A stretch of DNA of 64,000 nt from UBA7985 sp038141425 (GTDB lineage: Bacteria; Pseudomonadota; Alphaproteobacteria; UBA7985), in NCBI GenBank assembly GCA_038141425.1, contig JAYQIC010000001.1, positions 496,001 through 560,000 of the forward strand, written 5' to 3'. The position numbers were made by a program, and so were the translations under genes. Every line of letters starts with the position of its first letter. Positions within the stretch are counted from its first letter, which is position 1. The notes below the pieces were generated by a model. That model was given only the letters and a program-made list of their open reading frames with translations. It ran no database searches and had not been told where the DNA came from. This document shows, one piece after another, positions 19,678-28,583 of this stretch.

Positions 19678-21094
19678 ATAGCCGGGGGCGCCGCTGCGGC
19701 CACTGGGTGGGGCGGTGGTAGGCTTCGCCGATGGCCAGCAGGCGGGCATCGCTGCCCCGGGGCCGAAAATCTGCACCCCGGCGGGAAGCCCGGCCTCGCC
19801 GAAACCGGCTGGTACGCTGAGCGCCGGCAGTCCGAGTAGGCTGACCGGCACCATCGCGGCCATCCAGCGGTGATAGGTATCCATCTCCACGCCGTTGATC
19901 TCTGTGGGCCAGGCCAGATCGATCGGGAAGGGCCAGACCTGCGTCGTCGGCAGCACCAGCGCGTGGTACCGCTCGAACAGGGCATGGGCCGACCGCGCCC
20001 AGCGCGCCCGCGCCCCGCTGGCCTCGTGCACGTCGATGGCGCTCATCTGCTCGGCGCGCGCCATCTCCCACTGCGCGCTGTCCTTCATCTGGTCGGCGTG
20101 CTGGCGCAGGGCGCGCAGCCCCGCCCCGACCTGCCAGGATCGCAGCGCGGTCCAGCTGGCCCAGAGGTCGTCAAAAATCGTGCGGCGGGGGCAGGTCGTC
20201 GACCTCAGCCCCCAGCCCGCGCAGGACCGCCAGCGCCTCGGCACTGACCTCGAGGATCCCGGGCTCGCAGGGGAAGGCCCCGCCCCAGTCCCCCAGCCAG
20301 CCAAGGCGCATCCCGCTCAGGTCCGACCCGGCAGCGGCAAAGGCCTGCAGCCCCGGCAGCAAAGGGGCGGGCGCAGCCACCTCCGCACGCATGGGGTCAG
20401 GCCCGGAGAGCACGTCGAGCAGCAGCGCCAGATCCTGCGGCGTCCGCGCCATCGGTCCCCGCGTCGACATCTGGTGCAGGGCGCCGTCCTCGTTCGGCTC
20501 CGGCGCCACCCGCCCCCAGGTCGGGCGGAAGCCATAGACATTGTTCCAGGCCGCGGGATTGCGCAGCGACCCCATCATGTCCGAACCATCCGCGAGCGCG
20601 AGCATGCCCAGCGCCAGCGCGACGCCCGCCCCGCCCGATGATCCGCCGCAGGTGCGCGCGGGGTCATAGGGGTTGGTGGTGCGGCCGTAGACAGGGTTGA
20701 AGGTGTGCGAACCCAGCCCGAATTCGGGCACGTTGGTCTTACTGATCAGAATCGCCCCGGACGCGCGCAGATTGGCGGCCAGCACCTCGTCGCTGTCGGG
20801 GACCAGATCGGCAAAAATGGGAGACCCCTGAGTCGAGCGCAGCCCGGCGACGTTGACCAGATCCTTGGGCGCAAGCGGCAGGCCGTGCAACGGCCCGCGC
20901 ACAGGACCGGCGTCCAGCGCCCGCGCATGGGACAGCAGTTCGTCGCGGTCGGCAAAACCGACGATGGCGTTGACGGTCGGGTTGAGCGCGTCGATGCGCT
21001 CCAAGGTCGCCCGCAGCAGCGCTTCAGCGCTGAGGCTGCGGTCATGGAGGTCGGCAAGAATGTCGACGGCAGAACGGTTCAGGTTCAGATCCAT
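19676..21094 (-). CDS. Amidase signature family protein, two frameshifts
   Basis: GatA/amidase-type hydrolase, about 472 residues after repair. The Ser-cisSer-Lys triad is visible: lysine in PLAPKDLVNVAG, and TCGGSSGGAGVALALG with the downstream GSDMMGSLRNPA. Start ATG at 21094 with GAGG upstream; 21112 is possible. At 20173-20177 a run of five T (minus strand) should be four, joining PPPHDF to DDLWASWTALRSW. Near 19757 one base is missing, after which RGSDARLLAIGEAYH gives the normal end at 19676. The substrate is unknown. It is convergent with the ureohydrolase gene. Confidence 0.88.
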
Positions 21095-21247
21095 GGCAAT
21101 CGCAGGCCTCATCAACGTTGGCATAGGTTTTGGTTCAGATCGTGACCTGACCCGGATTTCCTCCTGTTTGCCCACTGGCACCGGCAGCGACAAGGGCTAT
21201 GTCGCGCATCCTCGGCAGCATTCCCTGATAAAATTCGTATCACGCCT

Positions 21248-21277
21248 TGATACATGTATCATGAAATGATACATGTA
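21248..21277 (+). promoter_or_regulatory. Operator of the higBA pair
   Basis: A perfect 14-base palindrome TGATACATGTATCA (21248-21261) and a second TGATACATGTA (21267-21277), 19 bases apart, directly before the toxin ATG at 21282. This is the expected layout for autoregulation by the HigA antitoxin. Confidence 0.8.
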
Positions 21278-21281
21278 CTGC

Positions 21282-21563
21282 ATGATCAGGAGCACACGAG
21301 GAAAGCGCGCTGAAAATGCTGTCCGCGGCATTTATGGCAAAGGCTTCCCCAGTGATCTGATCCGCCGGACGAATGCCATGCTGACTGCCATGGATGCAGC
21401 TGCAGCGCTGGAAGATCTCCGGTTCCCGCCGGGAAATCGTCTGGAGCGTTTGCGCGGTGATCGCAGCGGCCAGCATTCTGTGCGCATCAATGACCAATGG
21501 CGCATCTGTTTTGTCTGGACGGCCCAAGGACCGGCGGACGTTGAAATTGTGGATTATCACTGA
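21282..21563 (+). CDS. higB: HigB-type RelE-superfamily toxin
   Basis: 93 residues. MIRSTRGKRAENAVRG opens like HigB; ALEDLRFPPGNRLERLRGDR and QHSVRINDQWRICFVWTAQG followed by VEIVDYH are the RelE-fold signatures (the last strand ends in DYH). HigB toxins cleave ribosome-bound mRNA. I prefer the ATG at 21282; 21273 would add three residues and overlap the operator. No good Shine-Dalgarno sequence precedes it. Toxin-first order is typical of higBA. higA starts 10 bases after its stop. Confidence 0.92.
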   Translation: MIRSTRGKRAENAVRGIYGKGFPSDLIRRTNAMLTAMDAAAALEDLRFPPGNRLERLRGDRSGQHSVRINDQWRICFVWTAQGPADVEIVDYH

Positions 21564-21573
21564 GGTTAAGACC

Positions 21574-21864
21574 ATGAGCCTGATCAAAGACCCACTTCAC
21601 CCCGGAGCCGTGCTCAAGGAGCTGTACCTCGATCCGCTGGGGCTGAGCGCGATGGCACTGGCCGGACACCTTCCAGTGCCACGGACCCGGATCGAGCGGC
21701 TGGTCAAGGGTGAGACCCGGCTGACCCCGGATACCGCGCTACGCCTCGCAAAGGCCTTCGATACGACCCCGGCTTACTGGCTGAACATGCAGGGTAACTT
21801 TGACGTCGCCACAGCAGCCCGGACCGTGGATCTGGATGAGGTTGAGCCGCTGGAAATGGCCTGA
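21574..21864 (+). CDS. higA: HigA-type antitoxin, HTH/Xre family
   Basis: 96 residues. HPGAVLKELYLDPLGLSAMA and PVPRTRIERLVKGETRLTPD form the helix-turn-helix; LRLAKAFDTTPAYWLNMQGN is the family hallmark. It neutralises HigB and represses the operon through the palindromes upstream. GAGG precedes the ATG. Confidence 0.94.
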   Translation: MSLIKDPLHPGAVLKELYLDPLGLSAMALAGHLPVPRTRIERLVKGETRLTPDTALRLAKAFDTTPAYWLNMQGNFDVATAARTVDLDEVEPLEMA

Positions 21865-21947
21865 TCTGACGGTTCCCTTCCAGCGGCGTTTCAGCCAGCG
21901 CATCCTGTGGTCTGATCATGGCTTGGCTTGGCTTTCCAGACACCCGG

Positions 21948-22880
21948 CTAATTCATCGTCTTGAGCGTTGCCGGGCGGTGGTCGTCGATCACGTCGCCGA
22001 TCCAATCGATCATCACGTCTACGATCGGGCGGCCGTTGATGCTGTCCTCATAGGCGTCGATGGCTGACCAGCTGTGGCCCCGCCCCTGAAATCCGTGCAG
22101 CTGGACCGACGTGTTGGTTGCCTGCCCCCGGGCGTAGAGGTCTTCGCTCTTCGAATAGAGCACGGTGCGGTCGGCAGTGCCGTGGATGATGAACACCGGG
22201 GTGTCATTCTGACCCATGGCGTCGACGTCGGTGAGAGAGCCCCAGAAATTGACCACGCCCGCCACCGGCGGCGTTCCCTGCCCCAGCTCATCGACCATGA
22301 AGGTGGTGTTGAGCGCCGTCACCCCACCAGCCGAAGAGCCGATCAGGAAGACGTTGTCCGGGTCGATGCAGGCCTGTCCGGCGCGCTGATTGATGAACTG
22401 AATTGCCTGCAGCGTGGTTTCGATCGCCCCGGCGCCAGCGATGGCCTGATCCCGGTCTTCGCCCCGCAATCCATCGGGGATCGCCTGCATCAGCACCGGG
22501 TGAATGACCGGCTCGTCTTTAACCAGACGGTAGCTGAGCGAAATGCTGTTCCAGCCCTGCTCACTGAAGCTGACGGCAAACTCCTTCCAGCGGCGCGAGT
22601 TGCGGTCGCCAGTCTTAAAGCCGCCTCCGTGGATCATCACCATCGTGGGGCGTGGAGCGGTGCAGGCCCCCTTGGGCGCGTAGAAGTCCAGCGCCAGCGT
22701 CATCGGGCCGTTTTCGGTCGCGGCCTGTGTATAGGGAACGCCCAGACGGACGTTGAGGTCAGCCATGGACTTCGACTGCGCCTGCGCCTGCGTTGACGCG
22801 GCAAGAGCGGGGATCAGACCGAAAAGGCTGGCAGTGAGAAAACGGGCGGTGTGGCGGATCAGGGTGGTGGATACTTTCAT
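21948..22880 (-). CDS. Exported alpha/beta-hydrolase (carboxylesterase-like)
   Basis: 310 residues with a signal peptide (about residues 1-35, LTASLFGLIPALAASTQAQA). MVMIHGGGFKTGDRNSRRW holds the HGGG oxyanion motif, LIGSSAGGVTALN the nucleophile serine, FIIHGTADRTV the aspartate and FQGRGHSWSA the histidine. Similar to secreted esterases of the hormone-sensitive-lipase type. It is a single gene read toward higBA; substrate unknown. Confidence 0.85.
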   Translation of the reverse strand: MKVSTTLIRHTARFLTASLFGLIPALAASTQAQAQSKSMADLNVRLGVPYTQAATENGPMTLALDFYAPKGACTAPRPTMVMIHGGGFKTGDRNSRRWKEFAVSFSEQGWNSISLSYRLVKDEPVIHPVLMQAIPDGLRGEDRDQAIAGAGAIETTLQAIQFINQRAGQACIDPDNVFLIGSSAGGVTALNTTFMVDELGQGTPPVAGVVNFWGSLTDVDAMGQNDTPVFIIHGTADRTVLYSKSEDLYARGQATNTSVQLHGFQGRGHSWSAIDAYEDSINGRPIVDVMIDWIGDVIDDHRPATLKTMN

Positions 22881-23097
22881 GGGGCTTCAGGCTCCGGTGC
22901 AGTGTGGTTCTCTGGGGTTCCTGAAGCCAATACGGCGGGCTGAAGCATCTGCATCCCCGCGCATCGTCTTTTTGAGCGAAAAAATCCAAATTTCTCGCGC
23001 AATCGTCGACCCTGCATGCACGTTGATGCACGGAACGCCACACGATGCGCGGGCGCTCGCCTGCAGGCGTATTGCTGTGTCTTTGAAGCAGAAAAAA

Positions 23098-23172
23098 TGG
23101 TGCTGCTGGAGAGATTTGAACTCTCGGCCTCGTCATTACCAATGACGTGCTCTACCCCTGAGCTACAGCAGC
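23098..23172 (-). tRNA. tRNA-Thr (GGT anticodon)
   Basis: Minus-strand cloverleaf: acceptor GCTGCTG pairs with CAGCAGC, D arm AGCTCAGGGGTAGAGC, anticodon loop TTGGTAA with anticodon GGT, T arm GAGTTCAAATCTC. CCA is encoded at 23098-23100. Confidence 0.96.
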
Positions 23173-23356
23173 ACACACAGGGTGCCCGCCTCTTGCCACC
23201 TTCCCCGCACGCGCGCAAGGCCTAAACCATGCGCCCACCGAAGCTCGGCCATTCAGCCTGCGGGCTGCAGGGACCATGGTTTGCGGTCAGAAACAGGGTT
23301 TCCACAGCCCAAAGCGCTTGACCTCCGCCCCTCCCTGCCGCAATCGATGGAACATT

Positions 23357-23533
23357 ATGAGTAGCGAGAAAGCCAAGTCGGACCAGAAGGCCGAACGCCT
23401 CGCCCAGGCCCTGCGTGCCAACCTGCGGCGGCGCAAGGCACAAGGGCGGGAACGCGCCGCTGATGAGACCGGTTCCGACAGCGCGACGATCGCCGCTCCC
23501 ACCAATCCCGACACCCAGCAGCAGCCGGAGTAG
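23357..23533 (+). CDS. Small charged protein upstream of dcd
   Basis: 58 residues: MSSEKAKSDQKAERLAQALR, then ANLRRRKAQGRERAA and a polar S/T/Q/P tail. The first half is a basic amphipathic helix, the second disordered. It ends five bases before the dcd start, so translation is probably coupled. I recall such short proteins beside dcd or murA in other alphaproteobacteria; no function is known to me. Confidence 0.6.
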   Translation: MSSEKAKSDQKAERLAQALRANLRRRKAQGRERAADETGSDSATIAAPTNPDTQQQPE

Positions 23534-23537
23534 AGCC

Positions 23538-24089
23538 TTGGGCATCCTACCAGACCACAGCATCCGAGACCTCGCCAACAAGGGCATGATCGAACCCTTC
23601 GTCGAAGCACAGAAGCGCGAGGGTATGATTTCCTACGGTCTGAGTTCCTACGGCTACGACGCCCGGGTGGCTGAGGACTTCCGCATCTTCACCAACGTCG
23701 ACTCAGCCGTGGTCGACCCCAAGGAATTCAGCAACGCCAGCTTCGTTGAGCGGCAGACGGATGTCTGCACCATTCCGCCGAACTCCTTTGCCCTCGCCCG
23801 GACTGTGGAATACTTCCGCATCCCCCGCGACGTGCTGGTTGTGTGCGTGGGCAAGTCGACCTACGCGCGCTGCGGCATCATCGTCAACGTCACCCCGCTG
23901 GAGCCGGAGTGGGAAGGCCACGTCACGCTGGAATTCTCCAACACCACCCCGCTGCCCGCGAAGATCTACGCCAACGAAGGCGCCTGCCAGTTCCTGTTCT
24001 TCCAGGGCGACGAGCCCTGCGAAGTCTCCTACGCCGACCGCGCGGGCAAATACATGGGCCAGACCGGCGTGACGCTGCCGCGCCTCTAA
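23538..24089 (+). CDS. dcd: dCTP deaminase
   Basis: 183 residues, normal length. Converts dCTP to dUTP for thymidylate synthesis. GILPDHSIRDLANKGMIEPF opens the protein; SYGLSSYGYDARV, VCVGKSTYARCGIIVNVTPL and PEWEGHVTLEFSNTTPLPAK are conserved, the last holding the catalytic glutamate. The start is the TTG at 23538, supported by GGAG seven bases upstream and by the family's usual start right before xILPD; no ATG is available before MIEPF. Confidence 0.93.
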   Translation: MGILPDHSIRDLANKGMIEPFVEAQKREGMISYGLSSYGYDARVAEDFRIFTNVDSAVVDPKEFSNASFVERQTDVCTIPPNSFALARTVEYFRIPRDVLVVCVGKSTYARCGIIVNVTPLEPEWEGHVTLEFSNTTPLPAKIYANEGACQFLFFQGDEPCEVSYADRAGKYMGQTGVTLPRL

Positions 24090-24208
24090 CCGGCGCAGGT
24101 GGTGGTTGCACATTCTGCTCAATCTTTGCATCTAAAGACCTGAAACACGGGCGGTTTGCCAGCTAGGGCAGGCTGACCCTTCCTCCGGCACAGGTGCAAA
24201 GCGGACCC

Positions 24209-25540
24209 ATGGCTGAAATTCTGGTGAACGGTGGCAATCGCCTGCAAGGCGAGATCCCGGTTTCGGGCGCCAAGAATGCTGCGCTGCCGCTGATGGCCGT
24301 GACGCTGCTGACCGACGAGCCGGTGACGCTGCGCAACTGCCCCGACCTCGACGATATCGCCACCTTGTCCAACGTGCTGCGTGGCCACGGCACCAGCGTG
24401 GATACCAGCGGGCTGGGGCTACCCGTCGCCGGGGAGACGGGCAGCGGGACCGCGCGCGACAGCCTGCCGACCCTGCGCCTTCACACCCCGGGCATCGCCT
24501 CGATCCGCGCGCCCTATGAGCTGGTCAGCCAGATGCGGGCGTCGATCCTCGTTCTTGGCCCACTGATGGCGCGCATGGGCCGGGCGGAAGTCAGCCTGCC
24601 GGGCGGTTGCGCCATCGGTTCGCGCCCGGTCGACCTGCACCTCATGGGGCTGGAAGCGCTCGGCGCCCGGATCGAACTGCGAGACGGCTACGTCTTTGCC
24701 GAAACGGCCCGGGGCGGCAAGGACCGCCTGCGCGGGGCCAAGATCACCTTTCCCAAGGTCTCCGTCGGCGCCACTGAAAATTTGGTGATGGCCGCCACGC
24801 TGGCCGAAGGCCGCACTGAGCTGCTCAACGCCGCGCAGGAGCCAGAGGTCGTGGACCTGTGCCACTGCCTCGCCGCCATGGGCGCGCAGATCAGCGGCAT
24901 CGGCACCAGCCACCTGATCATCGATGGGGTCGAGCGCCTCGGCGGGGTTACGCACCAGGTTGTCGCCGACCGGATCGAAGCCGGTACCTTCGCCGTCGCG
25001 GCCGGCATGACCGGCGGCGAGCTGATCCTGAAAAACGGTCGGCTCGACCAGCTCGGCAGCCTCGTCGGCGTGCTGGACGAGGCCGGTATCGTCTGTTCAG
25101 AGATCAGCGGCGGCATCCACGTGGTTTCGACCGTCGACCGGCCGCGCGCGGTCAGCGTCACGACACAGCCCTACCCCGGCTTCCCCACCGACCTGCAGGC
25201 GCAGACCATGTCGCTGATGGTGATGGCCGAAGGTTCAGCCGTGCTGACCGAAACCATCTTCGAAAACCGCTATATGCACGTGCCCGAGCTGATCCGCATG
25301 GGCGCCAACATCGATATCAACGGCCGCGTCGCCGTGGTGCGCGGGGTGGAACGCCTCAACGGCGCGCCGGTCAAGGCTTCGGACCTGCGGGCCTCGGCCT
25401 CGCTCATTCTCGCCGGGCTGGTCGCACAGGGCGAAACCCGGCTGAGCGACATTCACCACCTCGACCGTGGTTACGAGCGCATCGAGGACAAGCTGCGCGG
25501 CGTCGGCGCCAGCATTGAGCGCATCGACGGCGCAACCTGA
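24209..25540 (+). CDS. murA: UDP-N-acetylglucosamine 1-carboxyvinyltransferase MurA
   Basis: First committed step of peptidoglycan synthesis, 443 residues. VNGGNRLQGEIPVSGAKNAA opens the first domain; PLMARMGRAEVSLPGGCAIG carries the catalytic cysteine, target of fosfomycin; GYPFPTDLQAQ-like PYPGFPTDLQAQTMSLMVMA and ENRYMHVPELIRMGANI are further signatures. Start ATG at 24209. It leads the murA-DUF2948-hisG-hisD-UPF0262-phosphatase run, all on one strand with little or no spacing. Confidence 0.97.
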   Translation: MAEILVNGGNRLQGEIPVSGAKNAALPLMAVTLLTDEPVTLRNCPDLDDIATLSNVLRGHGTSVDTSGLGLPVAGETGSGTARDSLPTLRLHTPGIASIRAPYELVSQMRASILVLGPLMARMGRAEVSLPGGCAIGSRPVDLHLMGLEALGARIELRDGYVFAETARGGKDRLRGAKITFPKVSVGATENLVMAATLAEGRTELLNAAQEPEVVDLCHCLAAMGAQISGIGTSHLIIDGVERLGGVTHQVVADRIEAGTFAVAAGMTGGELILKNGRLDQLGSLVGVLDEAGIVCSEISGGIHVVSTVDRPRAVSVTTQPYPGFPTDLQAQTMSLMVMAEGSAVLTETIFENRYMHVPELIRMGANIDINGRVAVVRGVERLNGAPVKASDLRASASLILAGLVAQGETRLSDIHHLDRGYERIEDKLRGVGASIERIDGAT

Positions 25541-25549
25541 TCAGGACGG

Positions 25550-26116
25550 ATGGACGAAAGCAGCATGGCAAGCCAAGCGAGATTGAAACTGCTGGGCCGG
25601 GAAAACCGGGACATCGTGACCCTGTCCGGGCTGGTGCAGGACGCTATCTTTGTACCCGCAGACATGACGCTGGACACCGAGCGTAAGCGCTTTGTTGCCG
25701 TGCTCAACCGCTTCCAGTGGGAGCGCGCGGCGGCGGTCGATGCCGCAGCGTCCGGGGATGCGGTGGCCGAGGCTTCGGCCGACGCCCGCTTCGAGGACGA
25801 CCTCGAAAGCGGCTACACCCGCAGCTTTACGGCGCTAACGGTCGAAGGCATCACCGGTGCCCGGACCCGGTCGGTGAAGATGGGGGCGCGGGATCAGTTC
25901 CTGTCGGTCATGGCGCTGGTGCCGGACGACAGGGGGCTGACGCTGGTCTGTGCCGGTGAGGCGGCAATCCGGCTCTCTGGCGGCAACCTGCGGGTCTACC
26001 TCGAAGACCTCGGCGAGCCGTGGCCGACCCAGCGCAAGCCTGCGCACGACGACGATCTCGCGCTGGTGGCCGCTCAGGCCCCCGCTTTGCGCGCAAACGG
26101 AAAGGAAACAGCATGA
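25550..26116 (+). CDS. DUF2948 family protein
   Basis: 188 residues, soluble. LKLLGRENRDIVTLSGLVQD, AVLNRFQWERAA and LTLVCAGEAAIRLSGG are typical of the alphaproteobacterial DUF2948 family, which is found almost only between murA and his genes. No function is established. AGGAC precedes the ATG at 25550; 25565 is an alternative. Its stop overlaps the hisG start (ATGA). Confidence 0.85.
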   Translation: MDESSMASQARLKLLGRENRDIVTLSGLVQDAIFVPADMTLDTERKRFVAVLNRFQWERAAAVDAAASGDAVAEASADARFEDDLESGYTRSFTALTVEGITGARTRSVKMGARDQFLSVMALVPDDRGLTLVCAGEAAIRLSGGNLRVYLEDLGEPWPTQRKPAHDDDLALVAAQAPALRANGKETA

Positions 26117-26802
26117 CGGAACCCCTGGTTCTCGCGCTGCCCAAGGGGCGGCTGGCCAGCGACTGTCACCCGGTGCTGGACGCCATCGGCGCCCGTCCGG
26201 AAGCGGCGTTCAGCGACAGCAAGGACCGACGTCTGCGGTTCAAGACGCATTCGCCGGAGATCGACCTGATCCCGGTCAAACCCTTTGACGTGGCGACCTT
26301 TGTCGGTTTTGGCGGGGCGCAGCTGGGCGTGGTCGGTGCCGACGTTCTCGCAGAGTTTGACTACTCCGAGCTTTACGTACCCGTTGACCTGCGCTTCGGC
26401 GCCTGCCGCCTCTCTGTTGCCGGGCTGGACGCCAGCCTGAAGGCGGTGCCGCTGGCCGGGCGCTCGCACCTGCGTGTTGCCACCAAATACCCCAACGTCA
26501 CGCGCAAGCACTTCGCCGCCAAGGGCATCCACGCCGAGTGCATCAAACTCAATGGCGCGATTGAGCTGGGACCGCTGCTGGGTATGGCCTCGCGCATCGT
26601 CGATCTGGTTTCCACCGGCGCCACGCTGGCCAGCAACGGCCTGGTTGAAGAAGAGGTGATCCTGCATTCAACCGCGAGGCTGGTCGTCAATAGCACTGCG
26701 CTGAAGACCGACTCACACCGGATCCTCAAGTGGATCAACGCTTTCCGCGATGCCGCGCAGGCCGACGTCACGCCGGTCGCTGCCGAAGACGGAGGCGCCT
26801 AG
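26113..26802 (+). CDS. hisG: ATP phosphoribosyltransferase, short form
   Basis: First enzyme of histidine synthesis, 229 residues. VLALPKGRLASDCHPVLDAI opens it; VGVVGADVLAEF-like QLGVVGADVLAEFDYSE and GPLLGMASRIVDLVSTGATL with its P-loop-like phosphate site are conserved. The length and lack of the C-terminal regulatory domain mark the short form, which works with a HisZ regulatory subunit; no hisZ is in the window. The start overlaps the DUF2948 stop by four bases and its stop abuts the hisD start, so the group is an operon. Confidence 0.94.
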   Translation: MTEPLVLALPKGRLASDCHPVLDAIGARPEAAFSDSKDRRLRFKTHSPEIDLIPVKPFDVATFVGFGGAQLGVVGADVLAEFDYSELYVPVDLRFGACRLSVAGLDASLKAVPLAGRSHLRVATKYPNVTRKHFAAKGIHAECIKLNGAIELGPLLGMASRIVDLVSTGATLASNGLVEEEVILHSTARLVVNSTALKTDSHRILKWINAFRDAAQADVTPVAAEDGGA

Positions 26803-28092
26803 ATGGTCCACTGGCTCAATCAGTCAGACGCGGGGTTTGAGGCGGAATTTCAGGCCTTCCTGTCGCTCAAGCGCGAAGCGTCGGTCGACGTCGATACCGC
26901 GGTCGCAGAGATCATCGACGCCGTGCGCGCCGAGGGGCACGCGGCCGTTGCGGCCTACACCGAGCGTTTCGACCACCTGAGCATCGGCGAAACCGCGCGG
27001 TTCAGCGCTGCAGAGATCGAGGCTGCTGTCGCCCGCACGGACGCCGAAGACCGCGCTGCGCTGGAGCTGGCCATCGACCGCGTCCGCGCCTTCCACAGCC
27101 GGCAGAAGCCCGCCGATGAGGCCTACCGCGATGATGCCGGGGTCGAGCTGGGCTGGCGCTGGACCTCGGTTTCCGCAGCGGGGATCTATGTCCCCGGTGG
27201 GCAGGCAGCCTACCCCTCATCGGTGTACATGAACGCCATCCCGGCCGCCGTCGCCGGTGTCCCACGCATCGCCATGTGCGTGCCAACCCCCGGCGGGGCG
27301 GTCAACGATCTGGTCCTGACGGCCGCGCACTTGTGTGGTGTCGATGAAATCTATCGCATCGGCGGAGCACAGGCGATCGCCGCGCTGGCCTATGGCACCG
27401 AAGACATCCAGCCGGTCGACAAGATCGTCGGGCCGGGCAATGCCTACGTCGCAGCGGCAAAGCGTCGGGTCTTCGGGCAGGTCGGCATCGACATAATCGC
27501 CGGCCCCTCGGAAATCCTCGTGGTCGCGGACAGCGCCAACGACCCGACATGGATCGCTGCCGACCTGCTGTCCCAGGCCGAGCACGACGCCGACGCGCAG
27601 TCGATCCTGATCACGGACGACGCCGGCTTTGCCAAGGCGGTCGAGGCCGCCGTCGAAGCCCAGCTGCAGACCCTGCCCCGGGCAGAGATCGCGGGCGCCT
27701 CGTGGCGCAACAACGGCGGGATCATCTTGGTTTCAGACGTCGACGACTGTGCGGCACTGGTCGACCGGCTCGCGCCCGAGCACCTCGAGATCGCGACCGA
27801 AGACCCGAAGGCGCTGTTTTCGAAGATCCGCAATGCCGGTTCGGCCTTTCTGGGCCGCTACACGCCAGAGCCCATGGGCGACTACATCGCCGGCCCCAAC
27901 CACGTGCTACCGACCGCCCGCGCCGCGCGCTACTCGTCCGGCCTCGGCGTCCTCGACTTCATGAAGCGCACGACCTTCCTCGGGCTCGACGCCGACGCTT
28001 TGGCCCAGCTGGGCGGGCCGGCGCGCCGTCTGGCAGAGGCCGAGGGCTTGTCCGCCCACGCCCGCGCCATCGCCATCCGGGGCAATCGCTGA
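26803..28092 (+). CDS. hisD: Histidinol dehydrogenase
   Basis: Zn-dependent enzyme catalysing the last two steps of histidine synthesis, 429 residues. GIYVPGGQAAYPSSVYMNAI, YRIGGAQAIAALAYGTE, DKIVGPGNAYVAAAKR and AGPSEILVVAD are conserved blocks; LAPEHLEIATEDP carries the catalytic Glu-His pair. It begins immediately after hisG. Confidence 0.97.
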   Translation: MVHWLNQSDAGFEAEFQAFLSLKREASVDVDTAVAEIIDAVRAEGHAAVAAYTERFDHLSIGETARFSAAEIEAAVARTDAEDRAALELAIDRVRAFHSRQKPADEAYRDDAGVELGWRWTSVSAAGIYVPGGQAAYPSSVYMNAIPAAVAGVPRIAMCVPTPGGAVNDLVLTAAHLCGVDEIYRIGGAQAIAALAYGTEDIQPVDKIVGPGNAYVAAAKRRVFGQVGIDIIAGPSEILVVADSANDPTWIAADLLSQAEHDADAQSILITDDAGFAKAVEAAVEAQLQTLPRAEIAGASWRNNGGIILVSDVDDCAALVDRLAPEHLEIATEDPKALFSKIRNAGSAFLGRYTPEPMGDYIAGPNHVLPTARAARYSSGLGVLDFMKRTTFLGLDADALAQLGGPARRLAEAEGLSAHARAIAIRGNR

Positions 28093-28094
28093 CC

Positions 28095-28583
28095 ATGGCC
28101 GATAAGCTCACCAAGGTTGAACTCGCCGAGGCCTTCAACGCGCATCTTTCCCCAGAAGCGCAGCAGGAGCAGCAGATCGCCGTCTTCGACCTCGTGGAAG
28201 ACAACGTGTTCAAGCCCACCGGCATGGTCGACAAAGGGCCGTTCAGGCTCAACCTGAATGAACACGACGGCAAGCTGGTTTTCGACGTCGCGCCGGAGAG
28301 CGGGACGGCCGAGCCCTACTTCGTGCTGCTGTCGCTGACGCCCTTCCGCCAGCCGCTGTCCGACTACTTCGACATCTGTACGGCCTACAACGACGCGATC
28401 CAGACCGCTTCCGCTGCCCGGATCGAGTCCATCGATATGGCGCGGCGCGGGGTCCACAACGACCTTGCCAACCTGCTGATCGAGCGGCTTGAAGGCAAGA
28501 TCGACACCGACCTGAATACGGCTCGGCGGCTGATCACGCTGCTGTTTGCGCTCTATCTGGGTCGGCGGGAGGCGCTGAAATGA
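28095..28583 (+). CDS. UPF0262 family protein
   Basis: 162 residues. AVFDLVEDNVFKPTG, FRLNLNEHDGKLVFDV, SLTPFRQPLSDYFDICTAY and DMARRGVHNDLANLLIERL are family hallmarks. UPF0262 is a conserved alphaproteobacterial protein of unknown function that sits next to hisD. Its stop overlaps the start of the phosphatase gene by four bases. Confidence 0.9.
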   Translation: MADKLTKVELAEAFNAHLSPEAQQEQQIAVFDLVEDNVFKPTGMVDKGPFRLNLNEHDGKLVFDVAPESGTAEPYFVLLSLTPFRQPLSDYFDICTAYNDAIQTASAARIESIDMARRGVHNDLANLLIERLEGKIDTDLNTARRLITLLFALYLGRREALK

